Source of the DNA: Lutjanus erythropterus
Lineage: Eukaryota > Chordata > Actinopteri > Lutjaniformes > Lutjanidae
NCBI GenBank assembly: GCA_020091685.1
Contig: CM034605.1
Coordinates: forward strand, 24,768,470 to 24,832,469
Reading direction: 5' to 3'
Length of the DNA stretch: 64,000 nt
Shown: positions 41,868-55,000 of the stretch, in pieces
Layout: the number at the start of each line of letters is the position of its first letter
Numbering within the stretch: position 1 is the stretch's first letter
The notes under the pieces: model-generated
Database searches by the model: none
What the model saw: only the letters and a program-made list of their open reading frames with translations
Told to the model about the DNA's origin: nothing
Translations under genes and position numbers: made by a program

Positions 41868-43032
41868 AAATGCTTGGCACTGACACTGAAAAGTTGACTT
41901 TATTCTCTACATTTTATCTTTATGCAAAAATAAAAAACCTTCATTATACCTTTTCCCTTAATGTGGCCCCAACACTGTTGTAGGTTCAGTACCTGCAAAA
42001 CTAATATTCCCATCAACCTCTGCTTTACTTTCTGTCAAGTGCTGATTAGGTAAACACCTTTAAAACAAACATGCATAAAGTTTAATGAAACATTTTTAAT
42101 CTTGTCTGTCATTTGAAGTAATGCCTGGAGTATAGTTTGTTTTCTTTTTGTGTACAGATGTACTTGATGCATTATACTATAGAAGAAGAGGGTATTTCTA
42201 GCTGCATCAAGCACTAAAAATGCTGAAAAGTAATATCCTGTAAAATGTATCAGGTGTTAAAAGAAGCTCACAGGGAGGACAAATCCCCAGAAATCTGACA
42301 GTAATTCAGTTTAAGAGGATGTATGTTGGTCTAACTGTCTGTCGGGCAGAGGAGTGAACACTTAAAAAGGGTTTCTGATCACAGGAAAATAAGCTTAAAT
42401 AGAATTATCCGGACAGATCCTCTTCTGCAAACTACCTTCTGTTAATGTGAATACTACCATGTGAAATAGTGAAGAACAGTAAAAACGTGGTGAGTATCCA
42501 CAGAGGTAAAAACATAAAAAATGTTTCACATGAGTCATTTTTAGTTGTTTTGGTCTTTTAGATTTATTTCAAGATCCCAGTGTGACAGCAAAGTCTCTTG
42601 AAGTTGAACAAACATTCAGTTTTTAGTGGTATGTCCTTTACAGTCAATCAAACATTCATTCATGCATGATCGTCCGTACCACACATAAAGCTGAGAGAAA
42701 AACACATTTCCATGTTATAATTGTCTATCCTATGGTTCTAAAAACAATCAGGAGTAAAATATCATCCCAGAACGGTTCACAGCAATAGTGCAACTCATCA
42801 TACAACAAGTTTAAAAATTCTCAATAAAATCATAAAAACGATACAACTTTAAAAAAAGAAAAACAAAAACAAAACAAAAAACAGAAGTGTTAGTGTGTTG
42901 ATAAAACAATAACGTCAACTCCACATCAGATTGATTCCTAAGCAGTGCAAAGAGAAGCTCCGTCCCCTCAGGCATTTCCACACAGAAGAAGCATTTTGAT
43001 TTGAGGCTTTCGTGGATTTGCAGAAATCCTTT

Positions 43033-46000
43033 TTACTTGCTGAAATGACACACTGAGTCCATAGCGAGCAGGATGCTGCAGAGGCAAACAACAAAATACA
43101 GTCAACTGACCAAGCAAACAGGGAACACTGCCTCAGAACTTTATATTAATTTAACTGGAGCTACATTGTACTAGAGCAGGGCGTCACCAGCCTTTACTCT
43201 AAAAAAAGGAACATTTTGAGCCCCCAAAAGTGCAAAAAATCTGTCTGGAGCTGCAACTATTACATTCTCTATTTTCTTTTGAGAGACTTGAGACTAACTA
43301 CTGGTGAAATTTTGGAGAAAAGGCGCCGAGCAATAGACACAAACTGTGGCACATATTTTAGTTGCCAAAATATTAAAACATTTTTTTATTATTCAGTGTA
43401 TAGGCAGCACATTTTTACAGTTGGAGAATGTAAAAATCATTTAGGGCTACAAAACTGATACATAAACATTAAAATGTTATTCATTTCCATGTATTTTTTT
43501 TATTTCTCAGAGTCACAGGGAGACACCGGCGAGGGGATCACAGGGTGGATGCAAAAATTATTTTTCAGTTTTGTTAACATTGTGCCTTGGCACAGGTCTG
43601 CCCTCTGAGTGCCCTTCTAGTTCTGATAATGAAATTATAGACGATAAATATGAGGTATAATAGTATCTGATTTGCAAGATTTTGTCAAACCATTTAATTT
43701 GCAATAAAAGGCAAAATGCTCTGCAAAAGCCGACGAGTGTTTGTGAAGCGTTTCGATGAACTTAACTACAAAAAAAACAATGAACAGAACTCAAAACTGT
43801 TCTTTGCTTTTGTTGTCACAGTGATGTCAGTTCAATTTGATTTGGTCAGAGTTATGGATTATTAAATCATTCATCTTTGCTCACTACATCTTAGTCTTTG
43901 TGTGCATAAACTACAGGTTAAAAAAAAAGGTTCACTTATTTCCTGGGTGCTGCAAGGTTTAGTTAATGCATCTAAAAAAAGGTGTTGTTGGACAACGGAC
44001 AAATAAATAAATGAACAATTTAACTACTATCGCCTCTACAGAAAATTTTAGGAAGTGTTTTTGCAGTCAAGACAAACTGATATCTACGTATGTACAGTAG
44101 TAAAGACACGTCAAAAAGAGACCACGTTTTGGGCCCACTATGAAATAAGAATCAAAGCCACAAAACCAGAGTTGACAGAAAAAGGAAAGTCAAAAAAGTG
44201 GTTTATGAAGAAGGAAGTAGAGCATACGTACCTGTCAGCTGAGTACCCTCTCTCACACAGGTTCACCAGAGCGTACAGATGTCTCAGAGCGTATTCATAC
44301 TGAAAAACAACAGGACGCCACACACAATGTCAGAAATGTCCCCGCAGTCTGTGACGCCAACACGTTACAGAAATGATCACCGTTTATTTTCCCCTGTTGT
44401 ATTTGTGGAAATTAAAATGTCAGACAGTTCCAGAAAATATTTTCAGGGGAAGGGAATGGTTTTTTTTCCTGAATGAATGAAGCTGCATGAAAGTACCCAG
44501 GAATCCCTGCATCTCTGTCTTAAGTCACATGATCATCCAGGGTCACAATGGGCTGCATGCAAGAACATTTTCTTACAAACAGATTTGTAGCATTAACTTC
44601 TCATATATAAGGAGCAAACTTTCTGAGTTATAGTTTGTATATAATGTATAATAATAATAATAATAATGATAATAACAAGCATAACAATAATTTACTCAAG
44701 GGTTTAGTTTTTTAATATGTTGGTTGAATCAAAACCTTGCAAAAATTTTTTTCTCATAAATTTACCACATTAATCTAAGAATATTACCTCCCTCCTCCGT
44801 GTCCATTTTTTCCCTCCCATTGGCCCTAATATGCGGTGATGCTAATGTGTAGGGCTTAACACTTGAGAATGTAGTTTTTTATTGAGTCAATATGTATGAA
44901 ATGAAGCTCATTCTGCACTTGCCGCGTTCTGTCAGTCTCTGTGGATTAGAGTCAGCTGAATGTAAGACTAATACCTGCTGATGAATAGCATGTGAAACAG
45001 ATCTAGTGTTTCCTCTTTTGAAGCAGAACTAGACTCTTGCCATGTGAGTAAGTTTCAACTATTAGTGACAGATGACTCCTGCCAAAAGTGTGACTAATCA
45101 ACCATTGCGTATGAAAACCCCGACACTCTCTACACGTGGACAGGAAGGCCCCGGTTTTCGGTTTTAAATGTGCAGATGGGATTCTACCTCGGTTTTGTGC
45201 CAGTTGAAGCAGTTGTGTTTGTAGTGGTTCACTGCAGCCATGTAGCATTGATGCTGGGAGAGTTCAGCTCTCTCGTTCAGAATCTCCTCGGCCTTCAAAC
45301 TGTTGCCGGTCACCTTCTCGACCACTTGGCGCATGGTGTCAGCCAGCATCTCCCTGACCTGAACACACACAAACATGTTCACACACTGAAATCCAGAACA
45401 TGCGAACTGTCACGGCTCAATTTGTGGAGTCAAATCTAAAACACCAGAGGGCTTCATCGGTCTTTACCTTGAGGTGGGCGTTGATTTCCATCAGCATCCC
45501 CCTGGCGACTCTGATGTCGTTGGAGGCCATCATCTTCCTCTTGAGGATGGCCAGAGGAACATCGGGGCTCGGGGTCAGATCCAGATCTAGAACTGGTGGC
45601 AGGTTCATTGGAGGAGCTGGGTTGTTTGCCTTGGGGCTACCCTGGAACGCCATAACCTTCATGTGGGCTATAGTCTGTCGAGAAAGTAAGAAACTCGAGG
45701 TAAGTATCAAAATAATGGCAGGAAACAAACATTTTTTTCTCCTGTAGAGTCCCCCCCTCCACATCACTAATATGCTATCAAGCTATCAAGAGATCAAACT
45801 CACCAGCAAAAGAAGTAAAAATCACAAGTATTTGGCTCATGATGGGTAATTCAGGGTTTCTGCAGGTCTCAACAAGACTTTTTAAAACCTTTTATGACCA
45901 TCACAAATGCCACTTGAAGACCCATTACTAATTATCAATGAAGTATGAAGAATAAGACATAGTGTCGTTCCCACAGTTTTATGTTTGGCTGACTTCCCAT

Positions 46001-49000
46001 GGGACTCTAATGCTTTTATACCCAAAGTTCCTGATTTGAGTGGTTTTTTGTTTTTGCACAAGTTGCATCAGGCCTCAAATTTATTCTCAACAGGCTTCAA
46101 CCGAGCAGTAAATGTGCAGCTCTTGAGCCAAATCTTGCTGAACTTGCACTTACCTAGATGAAAGTAGCACTGACAGCAACAATTTTAACGTCTAGTTCTA
46201 GAAGAAGCAAATTTTTCTGACAGGAGGAGACATCACATGTCAAGATGACGGCCTACGCAGTGTTAGATGGTGCGCTGTGGTAAGGAGAAGGGATTAATAT
46301 TTTTCCTGAAAATGACACATTTTCTATCCTGGGAACAGAGGCTCACTATCCCGACATATGTGGCTTCCAAACTTGAGTGCTTCAGTGTTTTATCTGGCGA
46401 TGTTAACAATTAGTGAGGCAAAAAAAACACCATTTAAACATTAATCAACATTATAATGAACATAATATAGAATGCACATGCTGCATGCAGCTTGACCTTG
46501 ACCACGAAATTGATCAGAACAAGTCATCTGGTGTTTTCAAAGTCATGATATTGAGCTGAGACAGATTCCATATTGGCCGTCTGAGCTGAGCGCAACAGAC
46601 GGCCCCCACCCTGCACGATGCAGTGTTCATTGGAACAGGCTTAATAAAGTTAATGATTCAGCAAAACTCTTAAAGAAAAAAGCTCTCACTCATTTGGTGT
46701 GAGGCGTCTTTCTTCAGTGAGGGACGCTTTTTGCCACAGCCAACAGCTGAAGGTAAATCCATCATATGCCGCTGCAGTATTTCCCACCTGAAGTATTTAA
46801 GTATAAATTTAATATTCCTGCATGCTTTGAGCTTTCACTTGGAAATTTTGCCTGAGATTCCAGTTGTCACAGCAAACCTCAGTCCAGCTCTTTTTATCCC
46901 TCCAGCGGCAGCACACGATTTGCATCTTCATTGTTAAATAGTCTGAAGGATTTGCACACAAAGCTGGTGGCAGACATTGTGCTGTGTGTCTGAATCAGAT
47001 GGTAGAAGTTACTGTATTAAGTGCATTAACGGTCAGACGTGTTTGAATTCATGGCGCTTTCTGCTTGTTAAACAACTAATTAAAACGCTTGGCCGGTAAC
47101 ACATAAGACCAACAAAACAATTATATTTGTGGTCCTTTAAAATGAACGAATTGATCAGTCTTAAGCAATTTTACATGTACATTGTTGGTGGGTTTCTGCA
47201 CCCCAAACTTCAAGTTTGGGGGGCGTATAAAACCCAATGCCTCCCCATAAACGGGGCCTGTTAAAATTGCATTTAAGACCTGTTAAGACATTTTAAGGCC
47301 CAGACTGGATTTTTGACCTGCAGAGACCCTAAATCCAACTTGACATTTTTCCTCCTGAGCGGTGTTCTTGCAGTCCGTCTCTCACCTTGTTTCCGTACTG
47401 CTGGACGTGGCTGGTGTTTGTGTGGCTCTTCACGATCTTGAACTGCTTCAGCAAAGTTTCCTTTGTCAGATCCTCCTGCAAGCACACATGAGACAAAAAA
47501 AACACACATCACAAACAGGTTTCCTAAAATAAGCAGCAAAATATTTCCACAATGTATAATTATATATTCATATAAAATATGATTTTTTTCAGAAATCACT
47601 GAAAAGTGTGTGGTACTTATTTGTTTTCTGTTGTGGGATGGTTATACTGTACATTACAGGTCTACAGGTGTTATCATTACATATGCAGACTACACACCGA
47701 GTTCTTATTCTGCTGGTTAAAAACAAACCACCGTTGCTGCTGTTGGAAACGTTCACCACTTCCTTTTCCTGTTCCTGCCTTTTTTATTTTTCACATCAGA
47801 TATTGGAGCAGATAATAAATCTTCAAAGGACTTCATATCATCTGAGCTGCTATTGTACTGTACTAACATCAGTCATAAACTGAGTGGTAAAATTAGCATT
47901 AAATGAAAATACAGGTAACAAGAAAGAGCTAATTTTCTAAAGGAAAAGGAATTTCTCACTCATTTAAATTGCTTACTTTCTTTCTTTAAGTGAGTTAAAA
48001 TGTCTCAGTGTTGTATCTTTGCATGCAATAGATAAAGAGTTTCAGTGGTTGAAACAACTGAGGCATTAAGAGCTGCAAACACCTGAAGTCAGTCAGAAGA
48101 GGGTTTTTTTGTTTTAGTCCTGCAGGCAGTCAGTTTATATGGGAGCAAAGATTCTAATTAATTTAATAACTAAATTATAATTCATGTTGAATATCATACA
48201 AAATCATTTTTCTTCAAAACTGCGTGTGAAAAAAAATACTGTGATTCAAATACAGCAGGGGAAACGCCACCCACCACATCAGAGTCCTCCATCCAGTTCA
48301 CGCTGTACCAGTCTCCCAGGTATGTGTCCCTCTTCTCATCATAGTAGCAGGCGTACGAGGACTCGTGAGGGTTGGCTGCCGTGGTGGCGTACACTAAAAA
48401 ACACAGAAATATTCTCAGTTCCGTTTTTGTTTCATCAGGCTGTTTGTAATCGGGTATGGAATGACTGACTGCAGGGTTGCTGCATCATCAAAAGCAAAGT
48501 TATTGACTCATGGATCATTATAATCTTCAGTATCTCTCTGACCACTGTGTACTTAAGAGAGAATCCTCTGTGATCCACCCCACACTTATTTACCCTCAGT
48601 ATGAGCTGCTGCCGTCAGTGCTTCTGTGAATAATATGAACGGTGTCTAAATATATGCATTTAGTCACCTTTTATTATTTTCTAAATAATATCGACATCTC
48701 CTTTAGGGTTTGTGTAGGAGTGGTTGTTTTTTTCCTCTTTATCAATATTCTTTCTACCCATTTTCTTTATTCCATTCTGTGCTATTCGCCTTGGTTACAT
48801 GTCACAATGATACATCACATTTTGAAAAAATAGAGTGTAAAAAACAGAATTAAAAAAGAATAAACACAGGCAGCTGTACCGAAGTACAAAAGCACAAACT
48901 GATTAATGCTTCAGGGCGTGAATTTGTTTGTGTTTCTGTACCATTTGTATTATATTTTTCTATTTCTGTGTACTCTTTAATGTATTCCCTTTGCTGGTGT

Positions 49001-52000
49001 TGTGTGTCACTATGAGTCTAAGTTCAGCAGTTGAATTTACACCATTGGGGACAATATAAAGGATATATCTATCTATTCTCAAGTTCTGTTGTGTAATAGT
49101 TAAGTGGAAAATTAGAATTTTCCAGTAAGAATGTCTGCTTGACAGCCTCAGAAACATTTCATGGACAACAAATGAAGCTCTACAGTTTGAGAACTCACTC
49201 AGAAGTAAATGCAAATTGAAGAGTGAACATGTTACGGGAAATAAACTGCTGCTTTTGTCCTTTTGACATCTGTCAAAGTCATTTAGACCACAGAGGGGAA
49301 GCATGTAAAAACTCTGGTTTAACATAATAAAACCAGAACCTTGATCCATGTCCTGCGCAGGTCCTGTTATGTTTATCACATGAGGACAAGCACATGACAG
49401 AGTGATGGAGCTAAACAATTACCACAAGCCATAAAGCTGACCTGTGGTGTTTGACAAGGCACAACAAAGGACAGAGAGTCAAAAACAAGTCCACAAACCA
49501 CAGCGCTGATCTCAGTCTAGTCTTCTAGATATGACAAAGGATGTAAAAGTTAAAGATAAAAGGAAAAAAAAAAGAAAAATCACAAGTTTATTACAGAGTT
49601 TTGCTTGTTAGGTGTTGTTTTAATTCACCATCAAATGTAGGTTAAGTCTCACGGTCACAAGCAAAAGTCATTTTGTCAATAGTCCATCGATCAACACTTT
49701 CTATTGATCACTGCAGCTTCTTTATCTCTTGGTTTTACTGGAAAGTGATTCTGATAAGGTTAAGTTCAACTCACCGTCAATGTTAGCAGGCAGGTGGTTC
49801 ATCATCGACCCGGACTCGCAGGCCTCGATGTAGAACACCATCTGTGGATGTGTGAGGGGGGAGGAAGGATGTCATGATCTGATCTTCCAGCACAGTTAAT
49901 CACTGTTACGTCTGACTGTACACGCATCCCACGGGATGTAGGTCGGTGATAAAATCCCCATGAACTAAAAACAACAACAAAACAGCAGGAAGCTGCTACG
50001 TACCTTTTTGTATTTCTTATTGTCATACATGTATTTAATGGTTTCTTGGAGGTCTTTAACAGCGAGCTGCAGAGAAACGGAGACAAAGGACAAAAATATT
50101 TTTAATTTAAGAGTTTCAAAGTAGATAAACCACCATGTTAACTGTGGTGGAATATGCTGTATATACAGACACATACACATAATAAAAAAAACAACAACGT
50201 ACTTTGGCAGGTGAACAACTGGAAATGTTTGATTTGGGCTTTAAAACTTTTGAGTACCAAGTGAAATATGCCTGTAGTACTGAGCATAAAAAGCTGGCAT
50301 TAAATATATGGTCATAATTACAGTCTTCTGTACTTATTCTTAACTTCTTCAACTCCTTCTCTCCCTACCATAGAGCCATTTTTGTCTTTTTATAGGGGCT
50401 TAGAACATTAGAGTTTAAGTATATGATGTACACTCCCATGCTCTAACATGTCTTATAAGCTGTTACAGCGATTTATAGGTTGATACCATTTATTACACAG
50501 CTTTAGTGCGCAATTTTACCACTTCTGACAGCTCGAGAATGAATGAAAATGATCAAAAAACCCTCTAAAATACCACATTAAGACACCGAGACCTTGAGGA
50601 ACACCTGAGAAGAATTCATGCTGTGATACAGTATCAAAAACTTTTGTGGAGATTTCTGTATGAATTGTATTTTTAAGCAATAGGATGGTGACCACCTCTG
50701 CTCTTTAAAGTCCCTGATTGTCAATATACTTAAAAAAAAAAAAAAAAAAAGTAATCCTGTGAATAGCTCAGGCCTCTTGTTTGTGGTTGTGAAGTTTCAC
50801 GAGGCTGTGATGATCTTTGAGGTCACAATAGGTCATTTTAAACCGAGAGATCAAGTTCCCAAAAATGATGAATGAAACAGCTACTATGGGAATGAACATC
50901 ATCACACATTTACATATTTACAGTAAGTAGCTGTCATATGTTAATAAACAGTGTTGGAGTATCATAAATTGTGTCTGACTGGAAAACTGAGACTTTTGTG
51001 GATTCAATGAACCCAGTTGTATTAAATTAGTTCTAAACGCAAAGAATGAATGCCATTAATGGTTGCACTGAATTTCACGACAACACATCCAGTAACTCTT
51101 GAGGCATTATATTCAAAACCAAAAAGTCTGTATTGTTTATTCTCAAGGGGCCACAAATGTCAACGTTCATCTGTTATCTTTCCAAACGTATGATAAAATC
51201 ATGTGAAAAGACACATGATCGTTCTGGATGGCGATCATTATCTGACACAACAAGTTGAGCAACATAAGAGTGGTTAGTTCCTGGTTTACTGTTTAGGGTT
51301 AAAAACCAGTTTGGTAATCTTTGGCGCAGCAAGCTCAGGAGTTAACTTTAGCTAGAGCAGGAAGTAAAAAAAAAAGTGCTCACATCATCATTAGGAAAGG
51401 CCAGAATACCAGGAGCCCCGTGGTCAGTGAAGTAGACAAACACGCGGTCGTTGGGGCCGCTGCCAAGACAAAGAAAGCAAAGTGAGTAAAATAATCTTGA
51501 TGAATCAGACTTTATGCTGGTGTCATCTCTTCACGGGATTCACTTCTCCATCTTTGCGTTTTATTTCATAACTTGCCTCTTGATCACTTTTCCAGTGCCA
51601 CCTTTGACTTTTGAGGTGTCGCCCTTCAGCACAGCCAAAAAGTTTTCTGGGGTCACATCCTGCAGAAAAACATGCGATAACATATCAAATAGTTTGTTTT
51701 AAACATCAAAGTATCTTCAAACAATCTGTTTAGAACGCAGAAAATCACTTATCAGGAGCTTTGATTTGGACACTTGAACAAATATTTGCACTGAGGCTCA
51801 CTCACATCCCCGATGTAGTCTTTAGGAACCCCCTGGTACACGTCTGTACCATTCGGCCTGTTGATCACTATCCCAGGGGTGGGGTTTCTGGAAACGCAAA
51901 TATGATTCAGATTTATACAAGGAAGTGGAAATAGCTGAAAAAGCAGTCCGTCCTGATGACAGCGAAGCAGATGAATGATTCACTGATCAGGTGCTCTGCA

Positions 52001-55000
52001 GAACTTCAGGTTTTTCCCCTTTCACTGCAGAATTGCTTTCTGTAACTCTCGATAACAACAAGGACTCTGATCTGCGGGAAACTGCACTGTTGCAGTGACT
52101 CTGAGCTGAAACTTTTGTTTGTCTCGTGCGACTGTAAACAGAATGTGTTTGAGTTTCTGACTGTTAGTCAGACAAAACAAGACATGTCGAGACGTCACCT
52201 TGGACTTTAAGAAACGATGACAGACGGTTTTCACTAATTTTTGACATATTTTTGTATCAAATCAATAAAAACATTCTAGTGAAAACACCTCTGCTATTAG
52301 TAAAAGTGTCCATTGATTTGTCTGTATGGATTATCATGCAAACCCCTGCATCATTTTAAATACAGGTTAGTTATTAACCACAAATCTAATACACGAAGAA
52401 GGATATGATATGGATATAAAACAATCAATGTTGCATAACTTTCCTCTCGAACTTGACCTACATTTTGTGGAGTTGTTTTGATATATGTGGACACATCTGC
52501 CAACGCTTAAGTGACGGTTAATAAAAAGCAATGATAAGCTGAGGAAAATATAGCTGTTGCTGCTGATTTAACTATCAAATTAACCTGCAACGGACATAAT
52601 CCGTTATCTGTGCACTCACACACAGCTTCCCATCTAAAAAGATATTAGCACAGAGCTACAACAATTAGTTAATTAATCTATTAATTTTCAACTATTAAAT
52701 GACTCACCAACTATTTCGATAATTGATTAATCAGTCTGATTTTTTTTTTCCAAGAATAAAATGTCAAAATTCTGCTGCAGCTGCTACAATGTGAATATTT
52801 TTTGGTTTCTTTACTCCTCTCTGAAAATGAACTGAATATCTTTGGGTTGTGGATAAAACAGGACATTTGAGGACGTCATCTTGGGCTTTAAGAAGCACTG
52901 ATTAGCATTTTTCACCATGTTATGGACCAAACCACTTCAATTACCTGAGAAAATGATCATGAGATTAATTGATAATAACAGAAGTAATCAGTGAATGCAG
53001 CCCTAGTACCATATATACAGTATTAGAGCTGCAATGATTAATCAATTATTAATGTTACTGATTATTAAATTAAAAACCAAACTATTTTGATTATCCATTA
53101 GGTGGTTTAAGTCATTTTTTTAATCAATGTGAATACTTTATAGTTTCCACAGGGCCTTTTACTTAAGTCATTTTTCAAACAAAAATACCAAACAAACACC
53201 AGTTTCATCTTCTCCAATATGAAAATTTGCTACTTTTGTGTGTTTTATATCATCACAAAGTGAATAACTTTGGGTTTTGGACTCCTGGTTGGACAAAACA
53301 AGCCATTAGAAGATGTCAAATTGGGCATTTTTTGCAAGGGAGTAATTGAAAAACTATTTGACAGATTGATAAATGAGGAAGAACATTGTTAAGTTGTAGC
53401 TCTTGTTAACTATTTGGAAACAGTTTGCATGCAGAGCTTACATTATGTATAAGAAAACACAGCTTTCTTGGTCAATATAGCATTCACTGAGGAATTTATG
53501 GCTGCAACTGACAACATCTACCATCAACACTGACTGGACATCCACATGAGAAGAAGTCTTGGTCTAGACATACAAGTAACTTTCAGGCAGGTGTTTAGAA
53601 TACAGGAAAGATTCAAGTTCATAATACACAGTATTGTGAAATATATAAGGGATAAAGGACTGAGGGTGAATTAACTGATCCAACTGGGTCACTAACTGGC
53701 CAGTCAACTCACCCAAAGTCAACACTCCCAAGGAGGAAGTGGACATTGACTACTGTCAAACCCCTCTGTGTCTTCCTGTATGTCACAGTGTGTAACAGTG
53801 GCCCAGATTCTGACTGAAACTGGAGGATCTGCTTTAACTACAGCTCTTCTATCCAGTCACCATGTCAGTAATTTAACTCCTGAAGAGGCACTAAAATTAG
53901 TTCCTTGTGACTCTTCTCAGTGCGTCTCTTTAACAGCTTGTTAATGGAGCTGCCTGCACCGACAATGAAGTGCACAGGGTCGACATGCCTCAGCGACATG
54001 AGAAATACCAACATGCCTTTGAGATTATTCTGTGGTTTACAAATATGGCTAAAAATTCTTATTTTCATTATCAATTCACGTAGTGAATATTTTCTCTATT
54101 AATCATTTGGTCAATAAAAATGGAGAAAGTTTCCTGGAGCCCAGGATGGGAGGAACCTCCACTCTGTTACACCGACTGAGTGCTTCTGTAGTTCCATCAA
54201 CTCCAGTGGGTCAAATCAATTTCAGGAATCATCCAGTTAAACTCTCACTTATCAGTTATCAATAATTAAGCTTACAAACTGGGACCGCGAGTGTCTGGAC
54301 CAAGTGGCTCATGAAAAATAAGCTTTGTCAGATTTCGTAGGCTACAGCTGTTATTTCAGATGTGTCAGACACATATTTAATCAACATTTACGTAACTGCA
54401 AGTTTCTGATCAGACTCGGCGTCGGTAGATGCTCGGTAGGAACCATCAAATAATTGCCACAACTTTCAAGAGGGTGGCAGATTAACTTTCCGTCAAGTTT
54501 CGCTTCAGCTCCTCTTACAGATAAGCAGATAATATGTGAAGTCGCTGACATTAATTTGAACAGATGGTTAATAATAATATGCCTCTTTCAAAAGCTTATT
54601 TTCATATTCACCGACTGTAGCACTCTAACTTGCACCTGAAAACATACATGGCAGTGTGGAATGCTTTAACAGTAATACAGCATGTTAATAGTTAGTGATT
54701 AAAATCCTATATGTATACTTTTAACTGAAAATGCTTTCTACTTTGCTTGCAGAGTCACGTTATTACCACTGATATGTATAATATGTAACCAATTACATGT
54801 AATTAAATTACAATATAAATGTTACTGTAATCCATTACTATTATTACTGAGAAATAATATGTAATTAAATTACAGTTACTAATCAAAATGTTGGTGATTA
54901 ATAAGGGCTTACATTTAAATATTGTTCTGGGGTTGCCTGGCAGAGATCTGCACTCTACTGAGTGCACTCATCTAGTTGTTATTACTTTTTCCATTTTGTT

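Larger units (their letters stand above)
38620..43032. other. Spacer between chp1 and lgmn (block junction)
   Basis: The chp1 leader/promoter occupies about 38620-38900. The lgmn 3' UTR probably spans 42550-43032, with AATAAA (complement) near 42560. Between them I see only repeats (listed separately) and AT-rich DNA; short frames resemble no protein. A run of about 20 T lies near 40598-40613. The spacer joins genes whose human counterparts lie on different chromosomes. Confidence 0.5.

Noticed and set aside
48960..49418. Minus-strand frame of 152 codons
   Set aside because: It falls within the lgmn intron 48394-49774, lacks splice or family support, and shows no conserved motif.
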